Below, piece after piece: positions 16,785 through 25,275 of a DNA stretch of 64,000 nucleotides. Source of the stretch: Actinomycetes bacterium (lineage in GTDB: Bacteria; Actinomycetota; Actinomycetes; S36-B12); NCBI GenBank assembly GCA_024641635.1, contig JAHECS010000007.1, forward strand, positions 16,486 through 80,485. Reading direction: 5' to 3'. Made by a program: the position numbers and the translations under genes. The notes under the pieces are model-generated. The model did no database searches. It saw only the letters and a list, made by a program, of their open reading frames with translations, and was not told the origin of the DNA. The stretch's first letter is position 1. The number at the start of each line of letters is the position of its first letter.

Positions 16785-17867
16785 GTGCGGTTGCCACGTG
16801 GGCGGTGGGCGCGAACAACGGCCATCGGCCTCGCGTCCGCGGGGATGCTCCTGTCGGGGCTCGCTCTGGTGCCTTCGGCGACGGCCGTGCCCAGCCGCGA
16901 CCTCCAGCAGGTCCGCAACCAGGTGCGCACCCTCCAGGCCCAGGCCGAGACGGCCACCGAGCGGTACAACAAGGCCCGCAACGAGCTCGGCGATGTCCAG
17001 GCCGCGCTCGACGCCCTGAAGCAGAAGGTCAAGCGCGAGCGCTCGCAGCTCCAGGTGATCCTGTCGTCGGTGGATGACCTCGCCCGTGCGACCTACACGA
17101 GCGGGGGCATCGACACCTCGCTCCAGGTCCTCCTCGCCGAGGATCCCACCGAGTTCCTCGCCCAGGCTGCCGCGCTGAACCAGGTCGCGCAGTCGCAGGC
17201 GTCGTCGCTGCGACGAACTCAGACCGCCCGCCTTCGCCTCGCGCAGAGCGAAGCGGCGGTCAAGGACAAGGAATCGATCGCCAAGAAGTACCGCGACGAG
17301 ATGGCCAGCGCGAAGAAGGAGGCTGACGACCGTCTCAACGAGGCCGAGGGCGTCCTGGCCAACCTCGAGGCCGCAGAGCGGCGCCGACTCGCAGCCATCG
17401 CGGAGCAGGAGCGTCGCGCCGGCCTCGCCGCCGCCGCTGCGGCCACTCAGGCACTCGGCGGCAGCGCCTCGAGCGCGGGCGGGGGCGTGCCGGCAGTCAG
17501 CGGTCGAGCCGCCGCCGCAGTGCGTTACGCGCTGTCCCAGGTGGGCGACCGGTACGTCGCCGCCGCTGCCGGGCCTGATGCATTCGACTGCTCCGGGCTG
17601 ACCATGTCGGCCTGGCGCCAGGCCGGGGTGTCCCTGCCGCACTACTCGTACTCGCAGTGGAGCACCACGCGGCGCATCTCCCTCAGCGAGGCACGACCCG
17701 GCGACCTGGTGTTCTTCTTCGGGGGCAGCGTCCACCACGTCGGCATGTACATCGGCAACGGCAAGATGGTTCATGCCGCCAACCCCGGTGCGGGCGTGCG
17801 CATCGACGCCGTCCTCGGCCCCTGGTACAACACCTACTTCAGCGGCGTCGGCCGCGTGATCGGCTAG
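16785..17867 (+). CDS. secreted NlpC/P60 peptidoglycan hydrolase with coiled coil
   Basis: Predicted D,L-endopeptidase cutting peptidoglycan stem peptides during growth or division (RipC/RPF-NlpC-like). The 360-residue precursor has an Arg-rich signal peptide with cleavage near ATAVP (about residue 38), a long coiled coil (about 40-215), an Ala/Gly/Ser linker and a C-terminal NlpC/P60 domain (about 240-360). The catalytic residues are visible: Cys269 in FDCSGL and His318 in HHVGMY. GTG 16785 is preceded by GGAGAGG about 12 bases upstream. An earlier in-frame ATG (16737) would lie inside the hairpin. The coiled coil suggests FtsEX-type regulation, by family analogy. Confidence 0.9.
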   Translation: MRLPRGRWARTTAIGLASAGMLLSGLALVPSATAVPSRDLQQVRNQVRTLQAQAETATERYNKARNELGDVQAALDALKQKVKRERSQLQVILSSVDDLARATYTSGGIDTSLQVLLAEDPTEFLAQAAALNQVAQSQASSLRRTQTARLRLAQSEAAVKDKESIAKKYRDEMASAKKEADDRLNEAEGVLANLEAAERRRLAAIAEQERRAGLAAAAAATQALGGSASSAGGGVPAVSGRAAAAVRYALSQVGDRYVAAAAGPDAFDCSGLTMSAWRQAGVSLPHYSYSQWSTTRRISLSEARPGDLVFFFGGSVHHVGMYIGNGKMVHAANPGAGVRIDAVLGPWYNTYFSGVGRVIG

Positions 17868-17898
17868 CGCCGGTCCGCAGCGACAACGAGTTCGGCGA

Positions 17899-19692
17899 CT
17901 ACGAGTAGAGCGACTCCACGTCCGCACCGAACTCCTGCATCACCACGGCTCGCTTGAGCTTGAGCGACGGGGTGATCTGGCCACCCTCCTCCGTCCAGTC
18001 GACGCCGAGGATCTTGAACTTCTTGATCGCCTCGGCGTGCGAGACGGCCTTGTTCGCCTCGTCGACGGCGGACTGGATGGCCGCGTTCAGGTCGGGGTCG
18101 TCGACCATGTCGGGGACCGTCGCAGCGCCCTTGTCGTTCTGCTTGGCCCACGCCGGGAAGGACTCCGGGTCGATGGTGACCAGGGCAGCGATGAACGGCT
18201 GGCCGTCGCCGACCACCATGCACTGGCTCACCAGCCAGTTGGCGCGCAGTCGATCCTCGAGAACCGCCGGGGCGACGTTCTTGCCCGCGGCCGTGACGAG
18301 CAGCTCCTTCTTGCGACCGGTGATCTTGACGAACCCGTCGTCGTCGATCTCTCCGATGTCGCCCGAGTGGAACCAGCCGTCGGCCTCGAGCGCCTCGGCG
18401 GTCGCGGACGGGTTGTTCCAGTAGCCGACGAAGATCTGGTCCCCTCCGAGCATGAGCTCGCCGTCGTCGGCGACCTTGACCTTGGCCCCCGGAAGCGGCT
18501 GGCCCACCGACCCGATGCGTAGGGCCGTCGGCCGGTTGACGGTGGTGGCGGCCGACGTCTCGGTCAGGCCGTAGCCCTCGAGGATGATGACGTTGATGCC
18601 GCGGAAGAAGTGGCCGAGGCGGGAGCCCAGGGGCGCACCGCCGGAGACCGCCCACCGCATGTTGCCGCCCATCGCCGCCCGCAACTTGCTGTAGACCAGC
18701 CGGTCGAACAGGCCGTGCTTCAGCTTCAGCACCAGGCCAGGGCCGCCCTCGTCGAGGGCCTTGCTGTAGTCGATGGCCGTCTGGGCGGCGGTGTCGAAGA
18801 TCTTGCCCTTGCCGTCGGCGACGGCCTTCTGCTGCGCGGAGTTGTAGATCTTCTCGAAGACCCGCGGCACAGCGAGCAGGAACGTCGGCTGGAAGGAGGC
18901 CAGTCCGGGCAGGAGCGCCTTGATGTCCGCCGAGTGCCCGAGCCGGACGCCGGCCCGGATGCAGCCGAGCTGGATGGCGCGACCGAAGACGTGTGCGACA
19001 GGCAGGAACAGCAGCGTCGAGGACCCGGGGGCGAGGAAGACGTCGGGCAGACCCCAGACGACGTTGTCCACCTCGAACATGAAGTTCCGGTGCGTGAGCG
19101 TGCAGCCCTTGGGCCGTCCGGTCGTGCCGGACGTGTAGATGATGGTGGCGACGGAATCGGGGGTGAGGGTCGCCCGGCGCTCCTCGAGCGCCTCGTCCGA
19201 CACCTCACGGCCGTCGTTCTTCAGCTCGTCGATGATGCCGTCGTCGAAGACCCACACGCGAGTGACGCTGGGGATCTCGACGGAGACCTCGTCGAAGGTC
19301 TTCTTGTTCTTCTCGCTCTCGAGGAAGACGCCCACCGCACCGGAGTCGCTGAGCATCCACTGGATCTGCTCGGCGGACGACGTCTCGTAGACGGGGACGC
19401 TCACCGCACCGGCGTACCAGATCGCGTAGTCGACCAGCGTCCACTCGTAGCGGGTCCGGCTCATGACGCCGATCCGCTCCCCGGGCTCGACGCCGTTGGC
19501 GACGATGCCCTTCGCGACGGACTTGACCTCCTCGAGGAACTGCTTCGAGGTGATGCCGACCCACGCGTCCCCACGAGGCACGGAGAGGGCCTCATGATCC
19601 GGGGTCTTGGCGGCATTCTCGATGATGTGGTCGACCAGGCTTCCACTGGTCGGGGTGGGCACGACGGCGGGCACGGAGAACTCGGTTCGCAT
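17899..19692 (-). CDS. long-chain fatty acyl-CoA synthetase (FadD15-like)
   Basis: Activates fatty acids with ATP and CoA. The 597-residue protein carries the AMP-binding signature YTSGTTGRPKG, the motif GYGLTET, the DGWFHSGDIG segment and a C-terminal KITGRKKELL segment followed by the catalytic-Lys region (SLKLKR). The closest remembered relative is M. tuberculosis FadD15 (Rv2187), which sits in a similar neighbourhood. ATG 19692 is set by a -10 box 7 bases upstream; an earlier in-frame ATG at 19758 adds an unrelated leader. Confidence 0.92.
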   Translation of the reverse strand: MRTEFSVPAVVPTPTSGSLVDHIIENAAKTPDHEALSVPRGDAWVGITSKQFLEEVKSVAKGIVANGVEPGERIGVMSRTRYEWTLVDYAIWYAGAVSVPVYETSSAEQIQWMLSDSGAVGVFLESEKNKKTFDEVSVEIPSVTRVWVFDDGIIDELKNDGREVSDEALEERRATLTPDSVATIIYTSGTTGRPKGCTLTHRNFMFEVDNVVWGLPDVFLAPGSSTLLFLPVAHVFGRAIQLGCIRAGVRLGHSADIKALLPGLASFQPTFLLAVPRVFEKIYNSAQQKAVADGKGKIFDTAAQTAIDYSKALDEGGPGLVLKLKHGLFDRLVYSKLRAAMGGNMRWAVSGGAPLGSRLGHFFRGINVIILEGYGLTETSAATTVNRPTALRIGSVGQPLPGAKVKVADDGELMLGGDQIFVGYWNNPSATAEALEADGWFHSGDIGEIDDDGFVKITGRKKELLVTAAGKNVAPAVLEDRLRANWLVSQCMVVGDGQPFIAALVTIDPESFPAWAKQNDKGAATVPDMVDDPDLNAAIQSAVDEANKAVSHAEAIKKFKILGVDWTEEGGQITPSLKLKRAVVMQEFGADVESLYS

Positions 19693-19699
19693 GCCATTC

Positions 19700-19705
19700 A
19701 CCGTA
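19700..19705 (-). promoter_or_regulatory. -10 box TACGGT, leaderless start of fadD
   Basis: Minus-strand TACGGT is followed by 7 bases and ATG 19692. Confidence 0.5.
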
Positions 19706-19772
19706 GTTGAGTGCAGCCCTGTTCGCGACCGGATCGCAGCGCCGGCTTGGCCCGTCATGGCATTCTGGCCGG

Positions 19773-20195
19773 GTGGGCAGCGTGGTCGTCGTCGACGAGA
19801 CGGTCATCGTCGTGTCCCGCGAGGTGATCGGCCGCGTCGTCGCCGACCGCGCACGATGGCGCGCCTGGTGGCCCGACTCGCAGGTCACGGTGCTGACCGA
19901 TCGCGGCGACGAGGGAATGACGTGGTCGCTCACGGGTCACCTCGTCGGGACGACCGAGGTGCGGCTGACCGGTGCTGGCGGCGGAGTGGTCGTCCGCTAC
20001 TCACTCGACGCGGACCCGACCGAGCCCGGCTCCCCGATGACCCCGAGGCGCCTACCCGACTCCCCGCACGGGCGACGGGAGCTCCAGTCGCTTCGGCAGC
20101 GCCAGGCACTGGCGTGGAAGCGGACCGTGTGGGCGCTGAAGGAGGAGCTCGAGCAGCGGGTCGAGCGCCTCGGCTCACCCGGGCCGGGTTCGTAG
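19773..20195 (+). CDS. SRPBCC (polyketide cyclase-like) domain protein
   Basis: A 140-residue protein with a weak match to the START/SRPBCC ligand-binding fold: an N-terminal strand, the RVVADRARWRAWWPD segment resembling the usual xxVWxVLxDxxxWPxW, and a C-terminal helix (about 100-130). There is no catalytic motif, and the bound ligand is unknown. It is divergent from fadD and followed 3 bases later by the phosphoesterase, so it probably heads a short operon. A CATTCT sequence (19761-19766) lies 6 bases before GTG 19773. Confidence 0.7.
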   Translation: MGSVVVVDETVIVVSREVIGRVVADRARWRAWWPDSQVTVLTDRGDEGMTWSLTGHLVGTTEVRLTGAGGGVVVRYSLDADPTEPGSPMTPRRLPDSPHGRRELQSLRQRQALAWKRTVWALKEELEQRVERLGSPGPGS

Positions 20196-20198
20196 ACC

Positions 20199-21023
20199 GT
20201 GCGCCTCCACGTAGCCAGCGACGTCCACGGCGCCGCGCGGGCGCTGGCCGCGGCGGCCGATGGAGCCGACGTGTTCGTCTGCCTGGGCGACCTCATCCTG
20301 TTCCTCGACTACGACCGTCCCGGGCGCGGAATCTTCCCCGACCTGTTCGGGGAGGCGCATGCCCGCGCCTACATCGACTTGCGCACCGCGAACCGCTTCG
20401 ACGAGGCGCGGGAGCTCAGCGCAGCCGCGTGGGCCCGGCTCGGCGTCGGGGATGCCCACGAGAAGCGAGCCGTCATGCAGGCGATGGTCCGGGCGCAGTA
20501 CGAGGAGTTGTTCGACGCCATGCCGACGCCGGCCCTGCTGACGTACGGCAACGTGGACATCCCCGAGATGTGGCCCGAGTACCTGCGCGACGGGCACCGC
20601 GTGGTGGACGCCGAGGTCGTCGAGGTGGAGGGCATGACGTGGGGGTTCGTGGGCGGCGGTCTGGTCAGCCCGATGCGTACGCCATACGAGATCTCCGAAG
20701 CCGAGTTCGAGGCGAAGATCGCGACCCTCGGTCCCGTGGACGTCCTCTTCACTCACATTCCTCCCGCCGTGCCTGAACTCGTCTACGACGTCCGGGCGAG
20801 GCGGTTCGAGGTTGGCAGCGTGGCCCTCCTCGACTACGTCAGGAGGTTCCAGCCCCGCTTCCACCTGTTCGGCCACATCCATCAGCCGCTGGCCGCGCGC
20901 AGGCGCATCGGTCGAACGGAGTGCATCAACGTCGGGCACTTCCACGCGCTCGAAACGCCGTTCGTGCTCGACCTGGATCCCCTCGACGATGCGCGCCGCA
21001 CCCGCACGGGCGCGGAGGGGTAG
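20199..21023 (+). CDS. metallophosphoesterase
   Basis: Calcineurin-like two-metal phosphoesterase of 274 residues. The metal-binding motifs run in order: ASDVHG (residues 6-11, DxH), CLGDLI (GD), a GN motif in TYGNVDI where the usual GNHD His is Val, FTHIPP in place of GHxxP, and FGHIH near residue 228 (GHxH). The Val substitution in the third motif is unusual because that His normally helps catalysis; activity may be altered. It is probably co-transcribed with the upstream SRPBCC gene (3-base gap). Confidence 0.82.
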   Translation: MRLHVASDVHGAARALAAAADGADVFVCLGDLILFLDYDRPGRGIFPDLFGEAHARAYIDLRTANRFDEARELSAAAWARLGVGDAHEKRAVMQAMVRAQYEELFDAMPTPALLTYGNVDIPEMWPEYLRDGHRVVDAEVVEVEGMTWGFVGGGLVSPMRTPYEISEAEFEAKIATLGPVDVLFTHIPPAVPELVYDVRARRFEVGSVALLDYVRRFQPRFHLFGHIHQPLAARRRIGRTECINVGHFHALETPFVLDLDPLDDARRTRTGAEG

Positions 21024-21026
21024 CCT
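21021..21026 (+). promoter_or_regulatory. -10 box TAGCCT, leaderless start of the SRPBCC-ArsA operon
   Basis: TAGCCT begins within the stop codon of the phosphoesterase gene and is followed by 6 bases and ATG 21033. Confidence 0.5.
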
Positions 21027-21032
21027 TCGGCC

Positions 21033-21488
21033 ATGGCCGACCAGACCGAGTCCAGCATCGTCATCGACGCCCCCGCGGCGGCGATCATGGACGTCATCGC
21101 TGACCTTCCTGCCTACCCCGAGTGGAGCGACGGCATCACGTCGGTGACCGTGCTCGCCCTGTACGAGGACGACAACCGCCCTGCGGATGCCCGCTTCACC
21201 TTGAACTCGGGTGCTATCAAGGACACCTACGAGCTCGAGTACGACTGGAAGGCCGACGAGAGCGTGTCCTGGACGCTCACCAAGGGCGACATGCTCACGG
21301 CCATGGACGGTGTCTACGAGCTCACGCCGAACGGGGACGGCACCACCACCGTGCACTACCGCCTGGCCGTCAACGTCAAGATCCCCATGATCGGCATGAT
21401 CAAGCGCAAGGCCGAGAAGGTCATCGTCGACACTGCGCTGAAGGGCTTGAAGAAGCGTGTCGAATCGCTCGCGCCTGATCCTGCTTAG
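21033..21488 (+). CDS. SRPBCC family protein (TB16.3/Rv2185c-like)
   Basis: A 151-residue START/SRPBCC domain with the canonical opening SSIVIDAPAAAIMDVIADLPAYPEWSDG and a long C-terminal helix. It resembles the M. tuberculosis protein TB16.3 (Rv2185c, recalled), which also precedes an ArsA-like gene. It probably binds a lipid or hydrophobic ligand. Its last 32 bases overlap the following ArsA-like gene, a strong sign that the two are translated together and may work together. Confidence 0.85.
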   Translation: MADQTESSIVIDAPAAAIMDVIADLPAYPEWSDGITSVTVLALYEDDNRPADARFTLNSGAIKDTYELEYDWKADESVSWTLTKGDMLTAMDGVYELTPNGDGTTTVHYRLAVNVKIPMIGMIKRKAEKVIVDTALKGLKKRVESLAPDPA

Positions 21489-22524
21489 CGGGCTCGGAGG
21501 GTCGGGGGTCACCACGCTGACGGCGGCCACCGCCGAGGCGCTGCGTGGCGAGGGCCTCCGCGTGACCGTCGTCGACGCCACGGGCACGGAACCCTTCGAC
21601 GCTGCTGCCGACGCGCTCGTGGTGGGTGCAATCGGCGCCACGGTGGGCCGACTGCTGGGCGACGCGGGGGCCGACCCGGTCGTCCCGGAGTCCTGGGCCT
21701 CTGCTGGGTTCGTCCGGCAGCTGTCGGCCCTCACCGCCATCGCTCGAGGGCTGGCCGAGGCCGACGTGGTCGTGGTCGACTCCGGACCGCTCGCTCGGGT
21801 CCGGGAGCTCGTCGACCTGCCGTCGGTGCTGGTACGGCTCCTCGACGCGGCGCTCACCCCGAGGACGGCCATGTGGCGCGGCGGGGACGGCGAGCCCGCC
21901 CTGTTCGAGGCACTGTCGGCGGCCCGGATCGAGGTGCTGCGGCTCCAGCGCCTGCTGCGCCATCCGGCCACGTCGGCCCGACTGGTGATGCGGCCCACGC
22001 CGGATGCCGTCGAGCCGACAGCCCGGACCCTCGCCGCGCTCGGCATGCTGGGAGTGGCGGTCGACGGCGTGATCGTGAACCGGTTCCCGCGGGGCCGGGA
22101 GCGATGGCCGGACCAGGTCGTCATCGACGCCCGCGACGCCCTGACCGCGATGCGGGACGCGGCCGACGGGGTCGAGGTCTGGAAGTCCACCAGTGCGGTG
22201 CGCGCCGTGCCGAAGGGCCGTTCAGCGTTCGGGCCGTTGGGGCGCGTGCGGGTCCTGGACTCCGAGCAGATCACCGTCCGTGTGCTCGACGAGGAGTATC
22301 GCCTCGACCTGCCCTTGGCTGGTGCGGCCCGGTCGTCCGCTGCCGTCGGGGTCCAGGGCGACAGCCTCGTCGTGTCCTTCGACGGCGCGCTGCGCTGGAT
22401 CGACCTCCCTTCGGTGCTGCGGCGCTGCGTCCCGGTCAGCGCCACGCGGACAGATCACGGACTGAGCGTGGCCTTCGTGCCAGACCCCGCACGCTGGCGG
22501 CGCCCTGCCGAGGAGGCGTCGTGA
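21457..22524 (+). CDS. ArsA/GET3-like protein with a degenerate P-loop
   Basis: A 355-residue SIMIBI-type NTPase homologue. The Walker A region, normally GKGGVGKTT, reads GLGGSGVTT (about residues 12-20), so both the signature lysine and the P-loop lysine are gone. The switch regions are also altered (DATGTEP, and DSGPLARVRELVDLP in place of DTAPTGHTLRLL). The fold is otherwise followed to a C-terminal beta-rich extension (about 260-340). It may have lost ATP hydrolysis. GTG 21457 lies inside the SRPBCC gene, and its stop overlaps the next gene (GTGA), so three genes are coupled. Confidence 0.82.
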   Translation: MSNRSRLILLSGLGGSGVTTLTAATAEALRGEGLRVTVVDATGTEPFDAAADALVVGAIGATVGRLLGDAGADPVVPESWASAGFVRQLSALTAIARGLAEADVVVVDSGPLARVRELVDLPSVLVRLLDAALTPRTAMWRGGDGEPALFEALSAARIEVLRLQRLLRHPATSARLVMRPTPDAVEPTARTLAALGMLGVAVDGVIVNRFPRGRERWPDQVVIDARDALTAMRDAADGVEVWKSTSAVRAVPKGRSAFGPLGRVRVLDSEQITVRVLDEEYRLDLPLAGAARSSAAVGVQGDSLVVSFDGALRWIDLPSVLRRCVPVSATRTDHGLSVAFVPDPARWRRPAEEAS

Positions 22525-22973
22525 GCGGCGGCCGAGCGCCGTGGTGGTACTCCGGCGACGAGGGGACGCCCGACGGCGAGGACACCGAGGGGCGCGCCGC
22601 CGGCCCCGTCGCCGACGCTTCGGAGTCCCTGTGGAGCGCGTCCCCGGAGGACCCCGCAGGCGAGGGGCCGGATGACTCGGCGACGACCATGGACTGGACT
22701 GCGCTGCTGTCCGGCGCTGCCCGGATGGTGGACTGGGCCACCTCGACGGTGATGGCCCCGCACGCCGAGCACGGTGACCCGGCCGAGCATCCGCAGTGCG
22801 TGGTCTGCAGGACCATCCTCCTCGTGGGCGACCCCGCGAGCCTGGCGTCGCGTCTGTCCCCTGACGCCTCCGGCCCCGAGGATGTGGCGCCCCCGTCGGC
22901 GCACCCTGTCGATGCCGCCTCCCCGATCGTCTGGATACCTGTCGTCGAGGCGCCTTCGAGCGACGCACCCTGA
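22521..22973 (+). CDS. hypothetical protein with a CxxC motif, downstream of the ArsA-like gene
   Basis: A 150-residue protein of unknown function. The first 55 residues are acidic and low-complexity. A short amphipathic stretch follows (DWTALLSGAARMVDWATSTV), then a single CxxC (CVVC near residue 93) and a Pro/Ala/Ser-rich tail. It overlaps the ArsA-like gene by 4 bases (GTGA), so it is the third member of the SRPBCC-ArsA-like set. Confidence 0.65.
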   Translation: MSGGRAPWWYSGDEGTPDGEDTEGRAAGPVADASESLWSASPEDPAGEGPDDSATTMDWTALLSGAARMVDWATSTVMAPHAEHGDPAEHPQCVVCRTILLVGDPASLASRLSPDASGPEDVAPPSAHPVDAASPIVWIPVVEAPSSDAP

Positions 22974-22987
22974 TCGGTCCTGCCGAC

Positions 22988-22993
22988 TAGGCT
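22988..22993 (+). promoter_or_regulatory. -10 box TAGGCT, leaderless start of glk
   Basis: TAGGCT is followed by 6 bases and GTG 23000. Confidence 0.55.
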
Positions 22994-22999
22994 GCCGAC

Positions 23000-23953
23000 G
23001 TGGGCAGAAGCATCGGCGTCGACATCGGCGGCACGAAGATCCTGGCGGGCATCGTGACCGACGACGGCGAGATCGTCTCGACGGCTCGTCGGCCCACGCC
23101 CCGCCACGATGCCGAGGACGTCCTCGACCTCGTCTCCGAGGTCGTCGCTGAACTCGTGGCAGGAACTGACGAACCACTCGAGGGTGTCGGCGTCGGCGTG
23201 GCCGGTCTCGTCGACGCGGATCGCTCGCGGGTGTACTTCGCCCCGAACCTGCGGTGGTCCCAGGTGCCGGTGCGGACCCTGCTCGAGGCCGCCACGGGTC
23301 TGCCTGTCGTCGTCGAGAACGATGGCAACATCGCCGCCTGGGGTGAGTTCCGGTTCGGTGCCGGTCGCGACACCCGGGAGATGACCCTCGTCACCGTCGG
23401 GACGGGCATCGGCGGCGGCATCGTCATCGATGGACGGCTCTTCCGCGGTGCGCATGGCGCGGCTGGCGAGATCGGTCACATCAACGCCGTCCCCGACGGC
23501 CGCCCCTGCGGATGCGGGAGGAACGGATGCCTCGAGCAGTACGCGAGCGGAAACGCGCTGGTGCGCGAGGCCCGGGCGCTGGCGGCTGAGCGCCGCTCGG
23601 AGGCCGGGGTGCTGCTGGCGCTCGGCGACGGGACTCCCGAGGGCGTTCAGGGGGTGCACGTGACGGAGGCCGCGAAGGCGGGTGACCCGATCGCGACCGA
23701 GGCGTTCTCGATCGTCGGCACGTGGCTGGGCCGCGGACTCGCCGACCTCTCGGCGGTCCTCGATCCTCAGGTGTTCGTCATCGGCGGTGGGGTCTCCGAC
23801 GCGGGGGACCTGCTCCTGGCGAGCGCGCGTCAGACCCTGGCGGACAAGCTCATCGGGCAGCAGAACCGGCCGGCACCCCTCGTCAAGGTTGCTGAGCTGA
23901 CGAACCGAGCCGGACTGGTCGGCGCCGCCGACCTCGCCAGGCAGCCCCGCTGA
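23000..23953 (+). CDS. glk: ROK-family glucokinase
   Basis: Phosphorylates glucose to glucose-6-phosphate; in Streptomyces the related GlkA also acts in carbon control. The 317-residue protein has the ATP-binding DIGGTK (residues 7-12), the ROK signature around GTGIGGGIV, and the zinc-binding CGCGRNGCLE motif. There is no N-terminal helix-turn-helix, so it is a kinase and not a ROK repressor. The start fits a leaderless mRNA. Confidence 0.93.
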   Translation: MGRSIGVDIGGTKILAGIVTDDGEIVSTARRPTPRHDAEDVLDLVSEVVAELVAGTDEPLEGVGVGVAGLVDADRSRVYFAPNLRWSQVPVRTLLEAATGLPVVVENDGNIAAWGEFRFGAGRDTREMTLVTVGTGIGGGIVIDGRLFRGAHGAAGEIGHINAVPDGRPCGCGRNGCLEQYASGNALVREARALAAERRSEAGVLLALGDGTPEGVQGVHVTEAAKAGDPIATEAFSIVGTWLGRGLADLSAVLDPQVFVIGGGVSDAGDLLLASARQTLADKLIGQQNRPAPLVKVAELTNRAGLVGAADLARQPR

Positions 23954-23990
23954 CGACCCGAGCCCGCAGGGGCGAGCTCGAGCACTGACG

Positions 23991-24419
23991 TCAGACGACC
24001 GCGCCGTTCCCGCCGTCGTCCTCGCGGTCCTTCATCCGCGCGACCAGGGCGGCCAACCCGCCGATCGTCGTGGCGACACCCAGGCCCGCCCACCAGCTCT
24101 CCCAGCCCAGCATCGTCGTCACGATCGCGACCAGCGGCCCGCCGATGACGGCGGCCCACGCGAAGCGCGCCGCCCGGTCGGCCGGTCGGGGGAGTGGCGG
24201 AGGAGGAGGTGGGAGGTAGCCCTCGTCCTCGTCCTCGAGCTCGACCGGTTCAGCCAGCGGGTCCGGATGATCGCCGTCGGCGGACAGGGCGGGCAGGGAG
24301 CGCTCCTTGGGGAACTGCGGCCCGAGGTCGAGCTGGCCGCTGAGGTCCGCCACGATCGCGTCCCACGCCTTCTGCTCGTGCTCGGGCAGGTCGCCCGCGG
24401 ACGGGCCCCTGGCGCTCAC
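23991..24419 (-). CDS. hypothetical membrane protein with acidic and poly-Pro region
   Basis: A 142-residue protein with a hydrophilic N-terminus, an acidic stretch (ELEDEDEG) followed by a run of prolines near residue 70, and two transmembrane helices (about 85-103 and 107-127). It is conserved in this position in other actinomycetes as far as I recall, but has no known role. It begins 13 bases after the esterase stop and is likely its operon partner. GTG 24419 is chosen by this spacing. Confidence 0.65.
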   Translation of the reverse strand: MSARGPSAGDLPEHEQKAWDAIVADLSGQLDLGPQFPKERSLPALSADGDHPDPLAEPVELEDEDEGYLPPPPPPLPRPADRAARFAWAAVIGGPLVAIVTTMLGWESWWAGLGVATTIGGLAALVARMKDREDDGGNGAVV

Positions 24420-24432
24420 GGTCGCTCCACTC

Positions 24433-25203
24433 TCAGCTCGTCGTCTCGTCGTCTCGTGGTCCTGTGAGCCGGCGCACGAAGGAGATGCTGTCCCGGACGA
24501 TGACCGGGGCGTCATGGTCCAGGGTGGCCACGTGGTACGAGTCCGGCAGGACGACCTCCTCGGTGTCCATGGACGAGACGTGCTCGAGGATGTAGGCGGC
24601 GTTGGACGGCTCGACCACGTGATCGACGGCGCTGCGCAGCAGGAGCATCGGCTGCGTGACGCGACCGAGGTCAGCCTTCGTCTCCCGCCACAGCTCGGCG
24701 AGCGAGTGCGCGGCCTTGAGCGGGATCTTGTCGTAGGCCACCTCGTCCTGACCGGGCTTGGCGATGTCGTTGCTGATCCCCGGGAAGGACCCCACGACGC
24801 GCTGCAGGAGCGGCAGCAGATGCCGATCCCACCGCTCGGTGTGGACCGCAGGGTTCACGAGGACGATGCCGTCGATGTCGTCGCCGTGCGTCTCCGCCAA
24901 GCGGAGGGTGAGGGACCCTCCCATGGACAGGCCCATGACGAACACGTGCCGGCTCCGCGCGCGGAGCTCGAGGAGGTTGCGCTCGGCCTCCGCGTACCAG
25001 TCGTGCCACGTTGTGAGGTTGGCGTCCTGCCAGCGGGTGCCGTGACCGGGGAGCCGCGGCACGCGGACCGTGAAGCCCTCATCGGCCAGTGCGTGGCCCC
25101 AGGGCTTCATGGACGCCGGCGAGCCGGTGAAGCCGTGCAGCAGGAGGACGCCGACGTCGTCGCCATCGGAGGACCACGGCTCAGCGCCGGGCATGACAGT
25201 CAT
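24433..25203 (-). CDS. alpha/beta-hydrolase (carboxylesterase/monoacylglycerol lipase type)
   Basis: A 256-residue serine hydrolase without a signal peptide, so cytosolic. It has the oxyanion segment LLLHGFTGSP, the nucleophile elbow GLSMGGS, an Asp in RSAVDHVVEP and the catalytic His in SYHVATLD. The pattern is that of bacterial carboxylesterase Est30 and monoglyceride lipases. A purine-rich GGAAGGAAA lies just before the ATG at 25203. The divergent PlsC-like acyltransferase gene suggests shared control of acyl-lipid turnover. Confidence 0.87.
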   Translation of the reverse strand: MTVMPGAEPWSSDGDDVGVLLLHGFTGSPASMKPWGHALADEGFTVRVPRLPGHGTRWQDANLTTWHDWYAEAERNLLELRARSRHVFVMGLSMGGSLTLRLAETHGDDIDGIVLVNPAVHTERWDRHLLPLLQRVVGSFPGISNDIAKPGQDEVAYDKIPLKAAHSLAELWRETKADLGRVTQPMLLLRSAVDHVVEPSNAAYILEHVSSMDTEEVVLPDSYHVATLDHDAPVIVRDSISFVRRLTGPRDDETTS

Positions 25204-25221
25204 GGGTTTCCTTCCGCCAGA

Positions 25222-25238
25222 TCGCTCGCGTCGAGCGA
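25222..25238. promoter_or_regulatory. inverted repeat, possible operator between divergent lipid genes
   Basis: TCGCTCG (25222-25228) and CGAGCGA (25232-25238) form a perfect 7-base dyad with a 3-base spacer. It lies between the esterase start and a TAGTGT box (25246-25251) serving the acyltransferase, so one regulator could control both. No regulator gene is adjacent. Confidence 0.35.
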
Positions 25239-25275
25239 CCGCCCACTAGTGTGCCATCCGGGAGGAGGGGCGCCG

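Noticed and set aside
20175-22445. A long open frame on the minus strand opposite the phosphoesterase, SRPBCC and ArsA-like genes
   Set aside because: It has low-complexity Arg/Ser/Pro composition and overlaps three well-supported genes. Such antisense frames are common at very high GC. The same applies to those at 12446-14101 (-), 4158-5603 (-), 38140-40059 (+), 61018-62487 (+) and 26637-28427 (-).
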